Source: Isoetes taiwanensis
Taxonomy: Eukaryota; Streptophyta; Lycopodiopsida; Isoetales; Isoetaceae
Length of the DNA: 64,000 bases
Assembly: GCA_021234155.1 (NCBI GenBank)
Contig: JAJEKV010000005.1
Span: 21,314,089 to 21,378,088, forward strand
Direction: 5' to 3'
Every line of letters starts with the position of its first letter. Within the stretch, counting starts at the first letter, position 1. A program made the translations under genes and the position numbers. Shown here piece by piece: positions 9,208 through 20,059 of the stretch. The notes under the pieces were generated by a model. It had not been told where the DNA came from. It was given only the letters and a program-made list of their open reading frames with translations, and did no database searches.

Positions 9208-12200
9208 CAAGTGACGATGAAGACTCCACTGCACAAAGTCCCTTCCATGCTGAGAGTGGTTTAATGGATGCCATTCAAAATTACTTTCCAACCACTAACT
9301 CAAACAACGATGTAAATGTTGACGATGATGGCGAAAGACCTGTCACACTCCTTGAGAAGGAAGCGGGCAAACCATTGTACCCAAATGCAAAGATATCGTG
9401 TCTTGCTGCATGCATACTCATTTTAAACTTGCAACATAAATCTAGTTGGAGTAACAATAGTGTGGATGAGCTTCTCGGGTGTGTGTGATTCGAGATTTCA
9501 CGCAATACAAGTTTGTCTCCACCTTTTTTTGTAATTTGTCATTCTCTTACTTGATGTTTGTTTGTTTTTTCTTTTTTCAGATTGTTGGCTGAGTATATAC
9601 TTCCAAGTGATCATTGTCTTCCAAAGTCAAGAAGGGATGTCAAACAACTTCTGCAAGAACTAGGTTTGCAATATAAATGTATTCATGCATGCATTAATGA
9701 TTGTGTACTCTTTTCAAGAATGAATATAGTGACATGAATGTATGTCCCAAGTGTAATGAGCCAAGATATGATGAAAATGCAAAGTCCAAAGTGCCAAAGA
9801 AAGTCTTATGCACATGCCAATAATTCCACGATTGCAAATTATGTTTAAATGTCCTTCCCTAGCACAATTCATGGACTTCCACGCAAAGAATCGGCTAAAT
9901 GATGGAATCTTGAGGTACCCAACCGATGGCATGATGCTTTGAAACATATAGAAGACAAATGGAAGCACTTCAAAGATGAACCTAGGAATGCTCGCTTGGC
10001 TTTTGGGTATGGATGGAATATGTCCATTTAGCACGCTTGTCATCTACTCACAAGTTTTTGGCCTATAGTTGTTATAAACTACAACATACCACCTTGATGG
10101 CAACTAAGGCAGGCCATCTAATGCTAACTCTTATTGTTCCGTGCACGAGAATTGCAATATGTCTTTAAGTAAGTTATGATTTCCTAATTTTTATTACAAT
10201 GACGCTTTGTTTAGGTAAATACCAAGTGAAGGATATGAATGTGTATTTAGAACCTCTTGTAGAGGAACTAGACATCTTGTGGAAAGGAATACGAATGTAT
10301 GACATTTCCAGCAAACCACATAATTTCATGTTCCATGCGATACTATGCTTCACAATTCATGACTATCCCGACTCAAGTTGCATCAGGTATGTTGCTAGCA
10401 TTCATTATTTGTTTCATACTTTTTGGAACCCTATTAATTAAAAATGAAATGATACGCTTGAAGGATTGCAAATTAGTGGATCATGTGGATGTCCATCATG
10501 TGGCCAAGAGTTAACATCGTGATAGATCAAAACACCTATCAAAGATGATATACACCGCCACAAAAAGTATCTACCATTGGGTCATCGCCTCCGCCGCACA
10601 CACATCAAATGTGCCCGTGAGAAGAAGAACCACATGATTGGTTGCAAACCTCGAATGATCGCAATCAAAGAGTCATGTGCCTCCACCCGCATGAAGAGAT
10701 TATCCATATTTTACAACTTGGAGTATTGGTCTGAATTAAAGATTGCACATCTCCTGGATCCTATGCATATTTTTAAAAACATCAGCCATTCAATTTGGCG
10801 ACATCTTACAGGAGATTGGGAAACTCTAAATGCTAGAAATGATCTAAAGGAACAAGGCATCAAAACGGAGTTGTGGCCGATCACAGAAGAAGGTAAAGCT
10901 CCTCACTTTCGTCGAGGTCCTTGGGTATTGAAAAGGGATGAACTCAAACAAGTAAAAGCGCCTATTAAAAACTCCCCACGACCTAACCGGGTACCTGGTC
11001 TTCTTAGAAGGGCCTTCACAAAAGATGGGGATCTTACTGGCTTAAAATCACATGATTGGCACAAGTTCCTACAGGTACGCCTAAAAGTATGAAGAATATG
11101 CATGACTGCAAGACTAAATAGATGAGTTTGTGTATGCTTGTTTATGGCTAATTTCATATTTTATTTATTTACAAAGATATCCTCGCCATGCTTTTAGAGA
11201 ATTGCCCGACACCTTCTATCCGAAAGGTCATCTATAGACTTGCCGCCTCCGTGGGATTTCTTCTAAACAAATCATAGTCACCGATATCCCAACCATGGAA
11301 ATAGAGATTGCGTAGATATTATGCCAATTGGAGCATCTATTTCCCACTAGTTTTTTGATCTTCGTGTATGTTGATTTGATGGATTAAATTTCATACCGGG
11401 TGACCTCGTGATAATCGAATGTGATCATTAGGTACATCTTTTTGTGCATTTGCCACAAGAAATAATGCTTGTGGGTCCAAACCCTTCCGTATGGATGTTC
11501 TTTTTAGAGAGATATATGAAGGTACCGAAGGCTTTGGCGGCGCCGATGGCAAGGCCCGAGGGATGTATAGCGTATGGACATCTTATTCAAGAGACATTAT
11601 TTTTCTTGACAGATGCCACCACATCTATAGATCCAAATGCACCAAAGATTTGGAAGAAGGAGACCCCTAATTGGTTAGAAGGTGAAGTCTTGCAAGGTTT
11701 GGGTAAGCAAACGGGTTGCCAAGAGATGTTTGAAGGCATAAATAATTCGCCTTAAACAATGCATGGCCTTGTTAGATGGGTGGAATTGTACAAAGTTGAG
11801 AAGGCACAAAGAGATAGTGACAGAGAGCATATGCTATAAAAAATCGCCGAGGACGGCATAGAAGAGTACAAGACTTCAGAATTAAGGCTCCTACCTGATA
11901 CACCACCCCATTGGTGGTTGTCAGCAAAGCTTTTGGAAGCTAAAGACAACGGAGAAAACATTCAGGAGGATGACCTCAACATTGCATTCGGTTGTAATAG
12001 ATCGGTAAGTTTCTATACGTTGATGTTGTTAATCGCTTTTGCATTCAATAAGCATCCCGCAAGTGCCACATTTTGATATTATTTATCAATCTTGCAAAAG
12101 CAGATTTCATAATTCAATGTGGGCATATGGCCAGATTTTCAATTGATGGCATTGACAAAGCTCGGGTCACTTTTGATTCTGGAATAATTGCCTCGTTTAA

Positions 12201-12833
12201 CCAGAAGAGTCAATCAAGTGCTAGGGATATTAATCCTATTGATGGAGAGCTTGAATATGTTGGGGTTATTACTGATATTATTGATGTTGATTTTCGTTCA
12301 TTTCAACAGACTATACTAAAAGCCAAATGGTTGAAGCCCCTATACCGTGGAAGAAATCAAACAAAGGCGACGACATCCATCCGCTTTTTGAAGTTGATTC
12401 AACTCATGTATTGGTAGATGTAAGTGAACCATTTGTATATCCACATCAAGTTCAACAAGTCTTTTTCCATGTCAACCCTGAAAACAATGCATGGTGGATT
12501 GTAATCCCTACGGAACCAACGTCCCGTCGACATATTTCCAACACAATCCCTGAGGACGAAGGGAAGGAGCAAGAGGAAGAGGTAGAGCATGAGCATGAGC
12601 ATGAGCAAGAGCAAGAATTGGAATTTGTAGAGCCACGGACTATAGAAGACTATGAAGGAGCAAGCAATGAAGAACTGAGATCACCGATGCACTCTCCAAT
12701 AGTGGACGAAGATTATATTGATGACGAGGAAGAAGATATTGAGCTTCAAATGCCAAATATGCGACGCAAGCTTCTTTTACAACTAGATGATGATGAATGG
12801 GAGGACATTCAACATGATTTATTGGATGAATAA
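9208..12833 (+). pseudogene. CACTA-1 TNP2-type transposase, decayed
   Basis: TNP2 motifs run through this stretch in order. The N-terminal exon 9208-9478 (acidic leader, then LLEKEAGKPLYPNAKISCLA) is joined by a clean GT-AG intron to 9581 (LLAEYILPSDHCLPKSRRD; CIHACINDCVLF; the zinc-like MNVCPKCNEPRYDENAKSK). Then come pieces of the catalytic region (GILRYPTDG, DKWKHFKDEPRNARLAFG; MNVYLEPLVEELDILWKG at 10230), the block 10590-11076 (RLSIFYNLEYWSELKIAHLL; MHIFKNISHSIWRHLTG; LKSHDWHKFLQ), and GPNPSVWMFFLERYMKVPKAL at 11470. The C-terminal DUF4216-like part (12130-12520) is followed by an acidic tail to 12833. The middle has several frameshifts and stops, so a full transposase is unlikely. In active elements this protein cuts at the CACTA termini. 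Confidence 0.85.
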
Positions 12834-12839
12834 ATAGGA

Positions 12840-13365
12840 GGCTATGTTTGTATAAGGCCGTACATTGCATTCGATTGACAAATCAACTCTTTAAAAAGGA
12901 GGTATATCCCCCCCTTCCCCCCCCCTCCCCCAGATGGTTGACTAAATGTGTTCTTGTCATATTTTCTAAATTTGTTTAAGCTATAAGACACAAAGTAGCA
13001 AAAGCAACACCTAAATGAATGTAAAATCTATAGCCAACCCCTTTATTTTCTTTTTACAGTTCAATGCCTAAACATTATTCTCTTTATTGCTCAAATATGA
13101 CATATAGTTTGTTTCATGCAATTTTATGATTTGATCTAAGACACTAATCAAGGAAAGGAAATAAAAGGCACCCATTGTAATCACAAGTTCTTCTATGTAG
13201 CCCAAACTTCCAAAAGACAATTGATTCAAAGTTATGGAAATGGCTATTGAGGAACTATGTAATAAGCAACTAATGGAATAGATATCATATATTCGATGTA
13301 TATTCCGATGAGTAAAGCATCGATAATTTAAAAATAGTCGCTTAGCATCGTAAAAATAGTCGATT
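12840..13365. other. Non-coding 3' region of CACTA-1
   Basis: Follows the TNP2 stop. It contains a C-rich run at about 12909-12932 and otherwise AT-rich sequence with no coding seen. Confidence 0.5.
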
Positions 13366-13661
13366 TTTAGTCAAAACAAATCATCGATTTAATAGTCACC
13401 CATTCGCCGATAACTAGTCAGGATAATCATCAGATTAATAGTCAATGCAATAGTCAGTACTTACTCATCAGGATATTCATCAGCATACTAGTCAGGACAA
13501 TAATTAGGTTAATAGTCAGACCTTACATCAATTTTTGCATCAGAATATGCATCAGTTGCATATGCATCAGATTCCTAGTCAGCATATTCATCAGTAATTA
13601 GCATCAGTTTTTTAGTCAGGCCACTCGTCATGAAGATCATCAGATACATACCTTGCAGACC
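13366..13661 (+). repeat. CACTA-1 right subterminal repeat array
   Basis: Repeated CATCAG and AGTCAG motifs (e.g. AATAGTCAG, TTCATCAG) at 10-20 bp spacing. They are mostly in the same orientation as those at the left end and flip only in the terminal repeat itself. Confidence 0.82.
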
Positions 13662-13705
13662 ATCTGATGCTTATTCTGATGTCTAGCAGTCATTCTCTTG
13701 TAGTG
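13662..13705 (-). repeat. CACTA-1 right terminal inverted repeat
   Basis: The reverse complement reads CACTACAAGAGAATGA and continues as the left TIR does, with three differences in 44 bp. The CGA duplication follows at 13706-13708. Confidence 0.93.
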
Positions 13706-16470
13706 CGACTGGATTTAGGTCTGCACTACCAGTCTGGCAAACTGTATTAAACTTTGCTGATATGCCACAATCATAAGTGCGTTTTCCTTCATCCGTGCTT
13801 TTCCGTCGGAAGTGAGCACCAGAAGACCACATTGATGCATATGAATTATACTATAAAGAAAGAAAACAAAGCGTTCAAAATAACAAAGGAAAATGATAAC
13901 TATATATAAAGTTGCACTTACACAAGCAGACACGCCTTTAGTATATGCCAATTCTTCACTAGAAACATGTTCGCCAAGGCTCCTTTTGTCGCTTCTAGTT
14001 GTTGGGACAACCAAATTTTGTTTATATCACTTGGCATAGCCCGTAGATCGACCGAAATGGTTGTTTGCGATACTTTTGTCGATAGCGCCTTCTCTCATCA
14101 TCTCTTTTTGTTTTTGCTTCATCGCATCTTTTTATCCATTTCTCCATGTGAGTGGAGTTGTAGATGAGAAACTTATTGACTTTCGCTTGTTCCTCTATTG
14201 TGAAAAATTTGCTTTTGGCCTTTCCTTCCTAACTTCTCCAATTATAGCTCAAGTTGTCTTCATCGGTCCATAATCGTGGAGCATTGGGGTGTAGATCGCT
14301 AAGAACTCTATGACATAGAATAATGACTCTCGGCTAACTAACCTTCGCCATGCATCCCTCTGCCTTGCCTTTCTCAAGCACAAAGTCCTTGAGGACCTTT
14401 AAAAATCGTTTCATGAAAAACATCCACCTAGGATTGGTTGTGCCCGCAAGCTCCACTTCGTCCACTAAGTGAACTAATAGGTGAGTTTGTATGTCTAAGA
14501 AACTCGCTGGGGAATTCTTTTTCGAGCATACAACATGCTTCAACCACCTTAGTTCGCATGTCCGCAATTTCTATTGTTGGAATCTCTTTTTTGTAATCCA
14601 TCTACATGTCAATAGGAAAGAAAAACAAATTGTGAGAGTTCAAAATCAAGTCAAATAAAGTGATTTCAAAAATCAGTACGAACCTAGAAAACTCGATAGG
14701 AGACATATTGCACGAGGGACCGCCCAAATGAGACGACCTCTTAGAACAATAGGCATAACAAATCCGCACATGTCGAATGCAATTATGTTGCGCTCAAGTA
14801 CTTGTAACATACAATGTAAACTAACGATAATGAACGGCATACCCGCAACATCTTATGCCAATCGTGGATTTCAACCCCCGTTAACTCCCCTTCGCTCTCA
14901 AAACAGCATACGCCACCGATTCGTGGTCCTTACGCCCCGTGGACGCGCCTCCAAATGGACGACTTAAACATTTTTGAAGATATGCATAGATCAAGAAGAT
15001 GATGGATCTTCAATTCTCGTCCCAATATGGTAGAAGGAAGAAGGATGATTTCCACTTCATTCCCCCTCGACTTGTTTGTCCTTCTCATGACTTTTTTTTT
15101 TTTTTGTTTGCATCCCATTGGTTACCCCAATCTTTCATTGTCAACCTTTTGGGAGGTTCTTCAAAGCAATGTTTGTCTCTTGGGCCTACGATCGGGGTTC
15201 CATTTTCAAGTGGTAGGAATCCCTCAAGTTTGCATAGACATTCTTGTGCAATGCCGCTGACCGGCGTGAATTCAATTGTTCAAATCCACACAAGTGGCAT
15301 GCAAAGATATCCGCATTACTTGGAGTCCGGAGATTTCATACAAACCCGGCCAATCACTCATTGTCCACATCAGATTGCTCTCAAGGTAAATCTTTGTTCA
15401 AGATGGAGTTCTCTTTGAGACATCATAAACTTCAATACCTACACCCACAAAGTACTCAAAAGTTCATCAATAACTATTTTGAGGTATGGATCTAGTGTAT
15501 CCGCTTTTTAGGTCCCCGGTCCATTAAATGGCTAGTCTTCATTAGATTGTAGTTGATTAACACCACCACACCACGCTGACTATGCAACGACCGGGGCCCA
15601 TAAGGATTAACGCCATCCGCTGCCGCATCCTAACTGAGATTTCGTGGGCTCACTTCCAAATTCTCGCCATGTTTCATCAATATGCTTCCATTGCTTGCAA
15701 ACTACTAACCACACGGGCATATTGTCACTTGACGATTAGCAAAGACACCAACCCATGAGCGGCTAGAGACTCACATCAAACAATAGCTTTATGCGCTGGA
15801 TCAATGGAAAGTAGCTAACCACCTTTATCTGACGGTCTTTCCCTTGGCGCCCTGAATTGTACCTAGCAAAGACCACATTTAGGGCACGCTTTTGTGTCCT
15901 TGTAAATGTCATTTGATAATATACCATGTCATCATTTGACAAGCATGAATCCTATGGTATCCCAAACCACTACTTGCCAATATGTTTTTATTTCATCGCG
16001 TTCTAGGTATAGTGTTCCCTTGTGGAAGTATTTTCTCTTGTAATAACCTCGCATGAAGTCTTTGTTTACGATACATTCATTCAATCACTAATTCAATTAA
16101 CTTGGTGATTTCAAGTGTACTTTATCAGAATAAAGCCGTAATGGGCGCTGCTCCATTTGAATTTGGCTTGAAGGTTTAATATCAATAAAGATGTTGCCAA
16201 TCTAGATATCAAGTTCCCCTACATATAATACTTTGTGCCTCCTCCAATAAATCTTCATGAACGCCAACCGAGTATTTGCTTCTTCGCCGAGGTCGCTGTC
16301 GAAGATCGGGTCGAACGCATCTAACATGTCGGGCCATGGGTTCCTCAACCTCCATGTGGCCGACGCCGCCTTCATCAAGCAGTGCTCGCTGCCTTCATCG
16401 CTGTGCTCGCCCTCTTCGATGTTGTACTCTTCATCATATGTTGTGCCGATGTTTGTACCCATATTGCTCG
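13706..16470 (-). pseudogene. CACTA-2 TNP2 transposase, N-terminal and central parts
   Basis: Minus-strand TNP2 segments occur in the expected order from right to left. At 16462-16202 there is an acidic leader and DSDLGEEANTRLAFM. At about 15040-14940 there is LKIHHLLDLCISSKMFKSSI, matching the 'H.LD.MHI.KN...SI' block. At 14520-14350 there is HLVDEVELAGTTNPRWMFF with KRFLKVLKDFV, the 'HLVDE.E..GP...RWMYP.ER' block. At 13870-13715 is the start of the C-terminal domain, continued at 482-217 left of CACTA-1. Frameshifts and stops occur throughout; this is an older copy than CACTA-1. Confidence 0.72.
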
Positions 16471-16799
16471 ATGTATTCTATTTCTCGCTAGCCGCAATGA
16501 CTCTTGATGTCGCCAATTACGACGCTTTGATGTGGTCTCATATCCACTTCCCAATTGATTGCCGATACAAAAAAAAATATATGTTACATGCATTGAGAGC
16601 GTGGCTTGGTCGGCTTCTAAACATGTTGTAATATAAGAAATATAAATTTCCACGCCTTAAGCAAGCCACTTATTGATGATAATAATCATATAATTTCATT
16701 CCACAAAATAATAATTAAATACATGGTAAGACTCCCACAAAGGACAACACAACTTATATTAATTATAATTCGAGTACATCATCAAAAGACCTCCTCGGT

Positions 16800-17295
16800 A
16801 TTGGTCTACCAGATTCATAATCGAATGAACAATTCATCACCAACACGAAGACTCTTTATAGCATCTACCATAATATATCTCCCTTCAATTTTCCTCCTAA
16901 AGAAATCTTCTTGGTCCTTTTGCCTCGACGAAATCACAATTGGTAGCTTCGATTCTCGATAGAGTCAGAGCAGCAAGGTTTCCATGTAATTGCGACGACC
17001 ATCAATGTATTTCAAATCTTTGTCAAGTATCGGTCCGCTATTCTTCGTGGCATTAGAATTTAGGCCATAGATGAGCATGCGCCACCGGTGCTTACTCAAT
17101 TTATGCCAAGCCTCCGAGTTGTATTCGTGACCTACATATGGCATCAAAGGAACACTCGTGGCATCTTTGACTTTTATATTTGTCATAATATATAATCCTG
17201 CACTCAGCACTGTGGACCCTGATTAGTTTTAATCAAGCACCGCCACCCCAATATGTAAATGGCTCCCCATAAATAATTGGCTTACCTCTAGGCCA
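16800..17295 (-). pseudogene. SET-domain relic carried by CACTA-2
   Basis: The minus strand reads, in pieces, FTYWGGGA, then SAGLYIMTNIKV, PLMPYVGHEYNSEAWHKL, MLIYGLNSNA, and LKYIDGRRNYMETL. After frame breaks come TNCDFVEAKGPRRF and finally GRYIMVDAIKSLRVGDELFI with GRPIPRR. This matches the CACTA-1 SET ORF block by block (FMYWG / GRGLYIM / WHKL / YIDGR / TNAEFEE / VRVCAIRSLHPGEELF / RGIPRR). It shows the SET fold order, including the 'AI.SL..GDELF' closing strand. Stops and shifts inactivate it. It sits upstream of this element's TNP2 on the same strand, as in CACTA-1. Confidence 0.78.
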
Positions 17296-17410
17296 TATAC
17301 CTAATTTTTACTTATCATCGCCCTGTAAAGGTTTTTAGCAAATGGACTAGTTCCCGTGGAATGCTATTTTCTTCCACAGATCTAGTACATTCCAATTGTG
17401 GTGAACGCTG

Positions 17411-17707
17411 TTATTTCCTAGAATCATGGCTACGCCATCGCACACGAAGTTCTATCACGTAATGGGATACTTTTTTGCGTAAGTTGATGGCTTTCTTTGC
17501 CGGGTTCTCTATGAAAGCATTTATGGTGTCAATATCATCTCGCCCCAAGGACAACATGGCCCCAAAATCTACATATTGCTTCGAGCTCACTTCATTCTCG
17601 CTTTTCCTAAGAAAATGCAAGTAAAATAAGTTGAGATGTCGATTCAAGTACGCGAGAGTAGTTGAGCCGCACTCGCTGGAATATCCGACATGTGCATCCG
17701 AGAGCAA
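17411..17707 (-). other. Open frame of unknown nature upstream of the CACTA-2 SET relic
   Basis: A 98-residue frame (e.g. YVDFGAMLSLGRDDIDTINA) with protein-like composition but no family I recognise. It could be an upstream exon of the SET-like gene or another CACTA-2 exon. Confidence 0.3.
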
Positions 17708-18123
17708 GTGGATTTATCGACCATTCACCGTATTATCAACGTGATCGATGATAGTCTTTTCTCATCCGCTTTATTTGTCCTTTGCACATCGCGTTTGCAA
17801 TAAAGCCGCCTCGCCAAGTACAACCGAAAAAGTTTATTAGGATACAAAGTTGGCAATCATTGAAAACATGTTTCTAGTACATACCGCCGGGCATTCATTT
17901 CGCGCATGCCACTAAGGTCATGGGGAAGACTCGACCACCGGGTCTAAGGACTATTTGTGGCAATTGTTGAGTAACATCTTTGCTACCGATCGCCATTTAA
18001 CAATCTTGGCGGCTTTTTGTTGCATTTTACGCTCATGGTCGGCCGACGCTTGTCCATGTTGTTTACTACAAGCAAAAAATGTTAATAAAACTAATTTAAT
18101 GTATTAATGTGACTTTAGATCTA

Positions 18124-18545
18124 TTTGATTGAGGGCCCCCTGAACTCTCGATACATCTAGTCCTTCCATTCAGATGGAGCCGACCAAAGCATCTTTGATC
18201 ACGCAACCCTAAACCCATATTGTAATGTTTAGCAACCACTAATTGTGGGGCCTGAACCCGATACACCTAGTCCTCTCCATTCGAGATGGAGCCGACCAGT
18301 ACCTTGATCATGCTACCCTTCATACAATTTGTAATATTTATAGACAATATGATTGAGGTAGGCCTCGAACCCGATACACGTAGTCCCTCCATTCGAGATG
18401 GAGCCACACCAGCACTTTGATCAAGTTACCCCACACTTTTTGAAAATTTATAGACAATATGATTGAGGTAGGCCCGAACCCATACTATAGTCCTCCCATT
18501 CGGATGGAGCCACCAAGATCCGGATCAACCTACCCCACACTTTTG
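18124..18545 (+). repeat. Tandem repeat, four ~110-bp units
   Basis: Four imperfect copies of a unit with the landmarks GATTGAGG, 'GAACCCGATACAC', 'TAGTCC', 'CCATTCGAGATGGAGCC', then 'TTGATCA..CTACCC'. Copies start near 18128, 18245, 18350 and 18462. The unit contains a small inverted repeat around TCCATTCGAGATGGA. It may belong to CACTA-2's right arm. Confidence 0.75.
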
Positions 18546-18744
18546 TAAAACATTTTTAAAGAACTTTTGCTTTAATCAATATCTATGAGGAATTAATGGT
18601 ATGAACATGATAAACTTAGTGTTAATGCAAGATCTTACCTTATGAAGAGAGAAAACACGCCCACGGCGCCAAGAACTCTCAAGAGGTCGACTACAACAAC
18701 AATGAAATGAAGATAAATACCCTCCTGTTCTCGCCAAAACAATC

Positions 18745-19085
18745 GCCGATCATCGACGCTTAACGCCGATGATCGACGCTCAACACCACGTAGGCATGCC
18801 TAGCAAGCGCCACGCCGGCCGCCGCCGCACACATGCAATGTCATTCTCATTAATAACGCCGATGATCGACGCTCCACGCCACGCCAAGACAGCCCACGCC
18901 GGGTAACCGGGGACCACGTAGGCATCGCCAGGCCACGATGCCATGTCATCATCGACACAACGCCGATGATCGACGCTTTACGCCACGCCGCATGTACCAC
19001 GCTGCCGCCGGGCGCACCAGTAGGCATGCCACGAGGCCAAAGGCTACACGCCATCTAACCGAAGGCCGATGATCGACGCTAAATG
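18745..19085 (+). repeat. Dispersed short repeat GCCGATGATCGACGCT
   Basis: The 16-mer GCCGATGATCGACGCT recurs at about 18765, 18860, 18961 and 19065, with a variant near 18746. It is separated by GC-rich spacers containing 'CCACGCC' and 'GTAGGCATGCC'. The motif contains a palindromic GATGATCGAC-like core. No coding seen. Confidence 0.75.
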
Positions 19086-19112
19086 GTCACCGGTCGACGC
19101 TTGACCGGTCAA

Positions 19113-19230
19113 TGGAGTATTAGCCGCAGATACCACGATAAAGACGCCCCCAGATTAACACCTCGCAGATCCCGACCGTAACGGAGCCTCGTATCTCGAG
19201 ATTAACACCTCGAGATTAACACCTCGTATC
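19113..19230 (+). repeat. Short direct repeats of AGATTAACACCTCG
   Basis: Three copies of AGATTAACACCTCG occur within about 100 bp, the last two back to back, with TCGTATC between or after them. Function unknown. Confidence 0.6.
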
Positions 19231-19389
19231 CGGAGGCCTAGAGCTAAGGAAATTATTGAATGGTGCATTGAACGGGATTCGGCGGGCATATGGTCTTGTA
19301 TGGCAAAAGAAAAATATTGTCAATGTTCTTGGTGTTCTCGCATTTCAGTTTTGAAGTTCAAGTTCGCTTGGAGAAGCCGAAAGGGTCGA

Positions 19390-19745
19390 AAGCATGTGTC
19401 GGACCGATCCAGCCATCACAAAGGGGAAGCCTATAATGGTGAAAAGGTCGGATGTGGTTTATGAGCAATTCCAGGACTATGGCAAACACAACACGCCGAT
19501 CATAGACGACTACCACAAGTGCTATCATAACGCCGCAAAAATACAATCATTGCTGCCATATCGACCAAGAATATGAGACGGATAGGTGGTTGTCCTTCGA
19601 TCGTGGTCCCGCCTTGGCGGAATCCCTCTTTGCCATTCTTGTCGCCGATGTGATTAGGAACTATCCGAGCCTCACTAACCCGATCCGCAGAGCAAGGCGA
19701 TCATGAAAGCTATGGACGACAAATATTTTAGTGAACAAGAAGAGT
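19390..19745 (+). other. Broken coding-like stretch, family not recognised
   Basis: The frame at 19394 (KRSDVVYEQFQDYGKHNTPI ... AAKIQSLLPYRPRI) runs into a stop. It continues after a shift as DRWLSFDRGPALAESLFAIL then VADVIRNYPSLTNPIRRAR. The pieces read like one protein but I cannot assign them. It may be a gene of CACTA-2 or of an adjacent element. Confidence 0.3.
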
Positions 19746-19837
19746 GACCTCTTTATAGTCAAATTGTGTGAATATTGTAAACAAACGTGAAATGTATTGA
19801 ACATTTTGTAATGAATATACTTGTATATTGAGTTGAT

Positions 19838-20040
19838 GCCTTTCTCGACTCACGAGTCGAAAAGGCATGCTTGTCCCGCTGATGAGACCATTTAGTATGT
19901 TTGATTGTGACCGGATGCAGCCACAATCTATTATGATAATGCTTCTACGCTATGTTGGCCTTTCGACTCAGCGAATCGAAAAGACACCGGGTTGTACTTT
20001 CACTTTTATACCTTTCTCGACCGCGAAGTCGAAAAGACAC
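19838..20040 (+). repeat. Three related small hairpins
   Basis: Three inverted repeats of the form CCTTTCTCGACT / loop / AGTCGAAAAGG stand at 19838-19867, 19958-19986 and 20010-20040. Stem sequences are similar and loops differ (CACG, CAGCGA, CGCGA). Confidence 0.6.
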
Positions 20041-20059
20041 TACTTCCCACGCCATTGAT

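Larger units (their letters stand above)
483..13705 (+). mobile_element. CACTA-1: complete 13.2-kb CACTA (En/Spm) transposon nested in CACTA-2
   Basis: Both ends are visible: CACTACAAGAGAATGA at 483 and its reverse complement ending at 13705. The flanking trinucleotides are both CGA (480-482 and 13706-13708), the 3-bp target duplication expected of CACTA elements. Inside, left to right, are a subterminal repeat array, a minus-strand accessory transposase gene, captured host fragments, a plus-strand SET-like ORF, a plus-strand TNP2 relic and a right subterminal array. The TNP2 frame is broken, so the copy is probably non-autonomous now. The accessory gene and the termini look well preserved, which implies fairly recent movement. 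Confidence 0.93.

Noticed and set aside
12399-12870. Minus-strand frames over 12399-12870
   Set aside because: Shadows of the acidic, repeat-rich TNP2 C-terminus.
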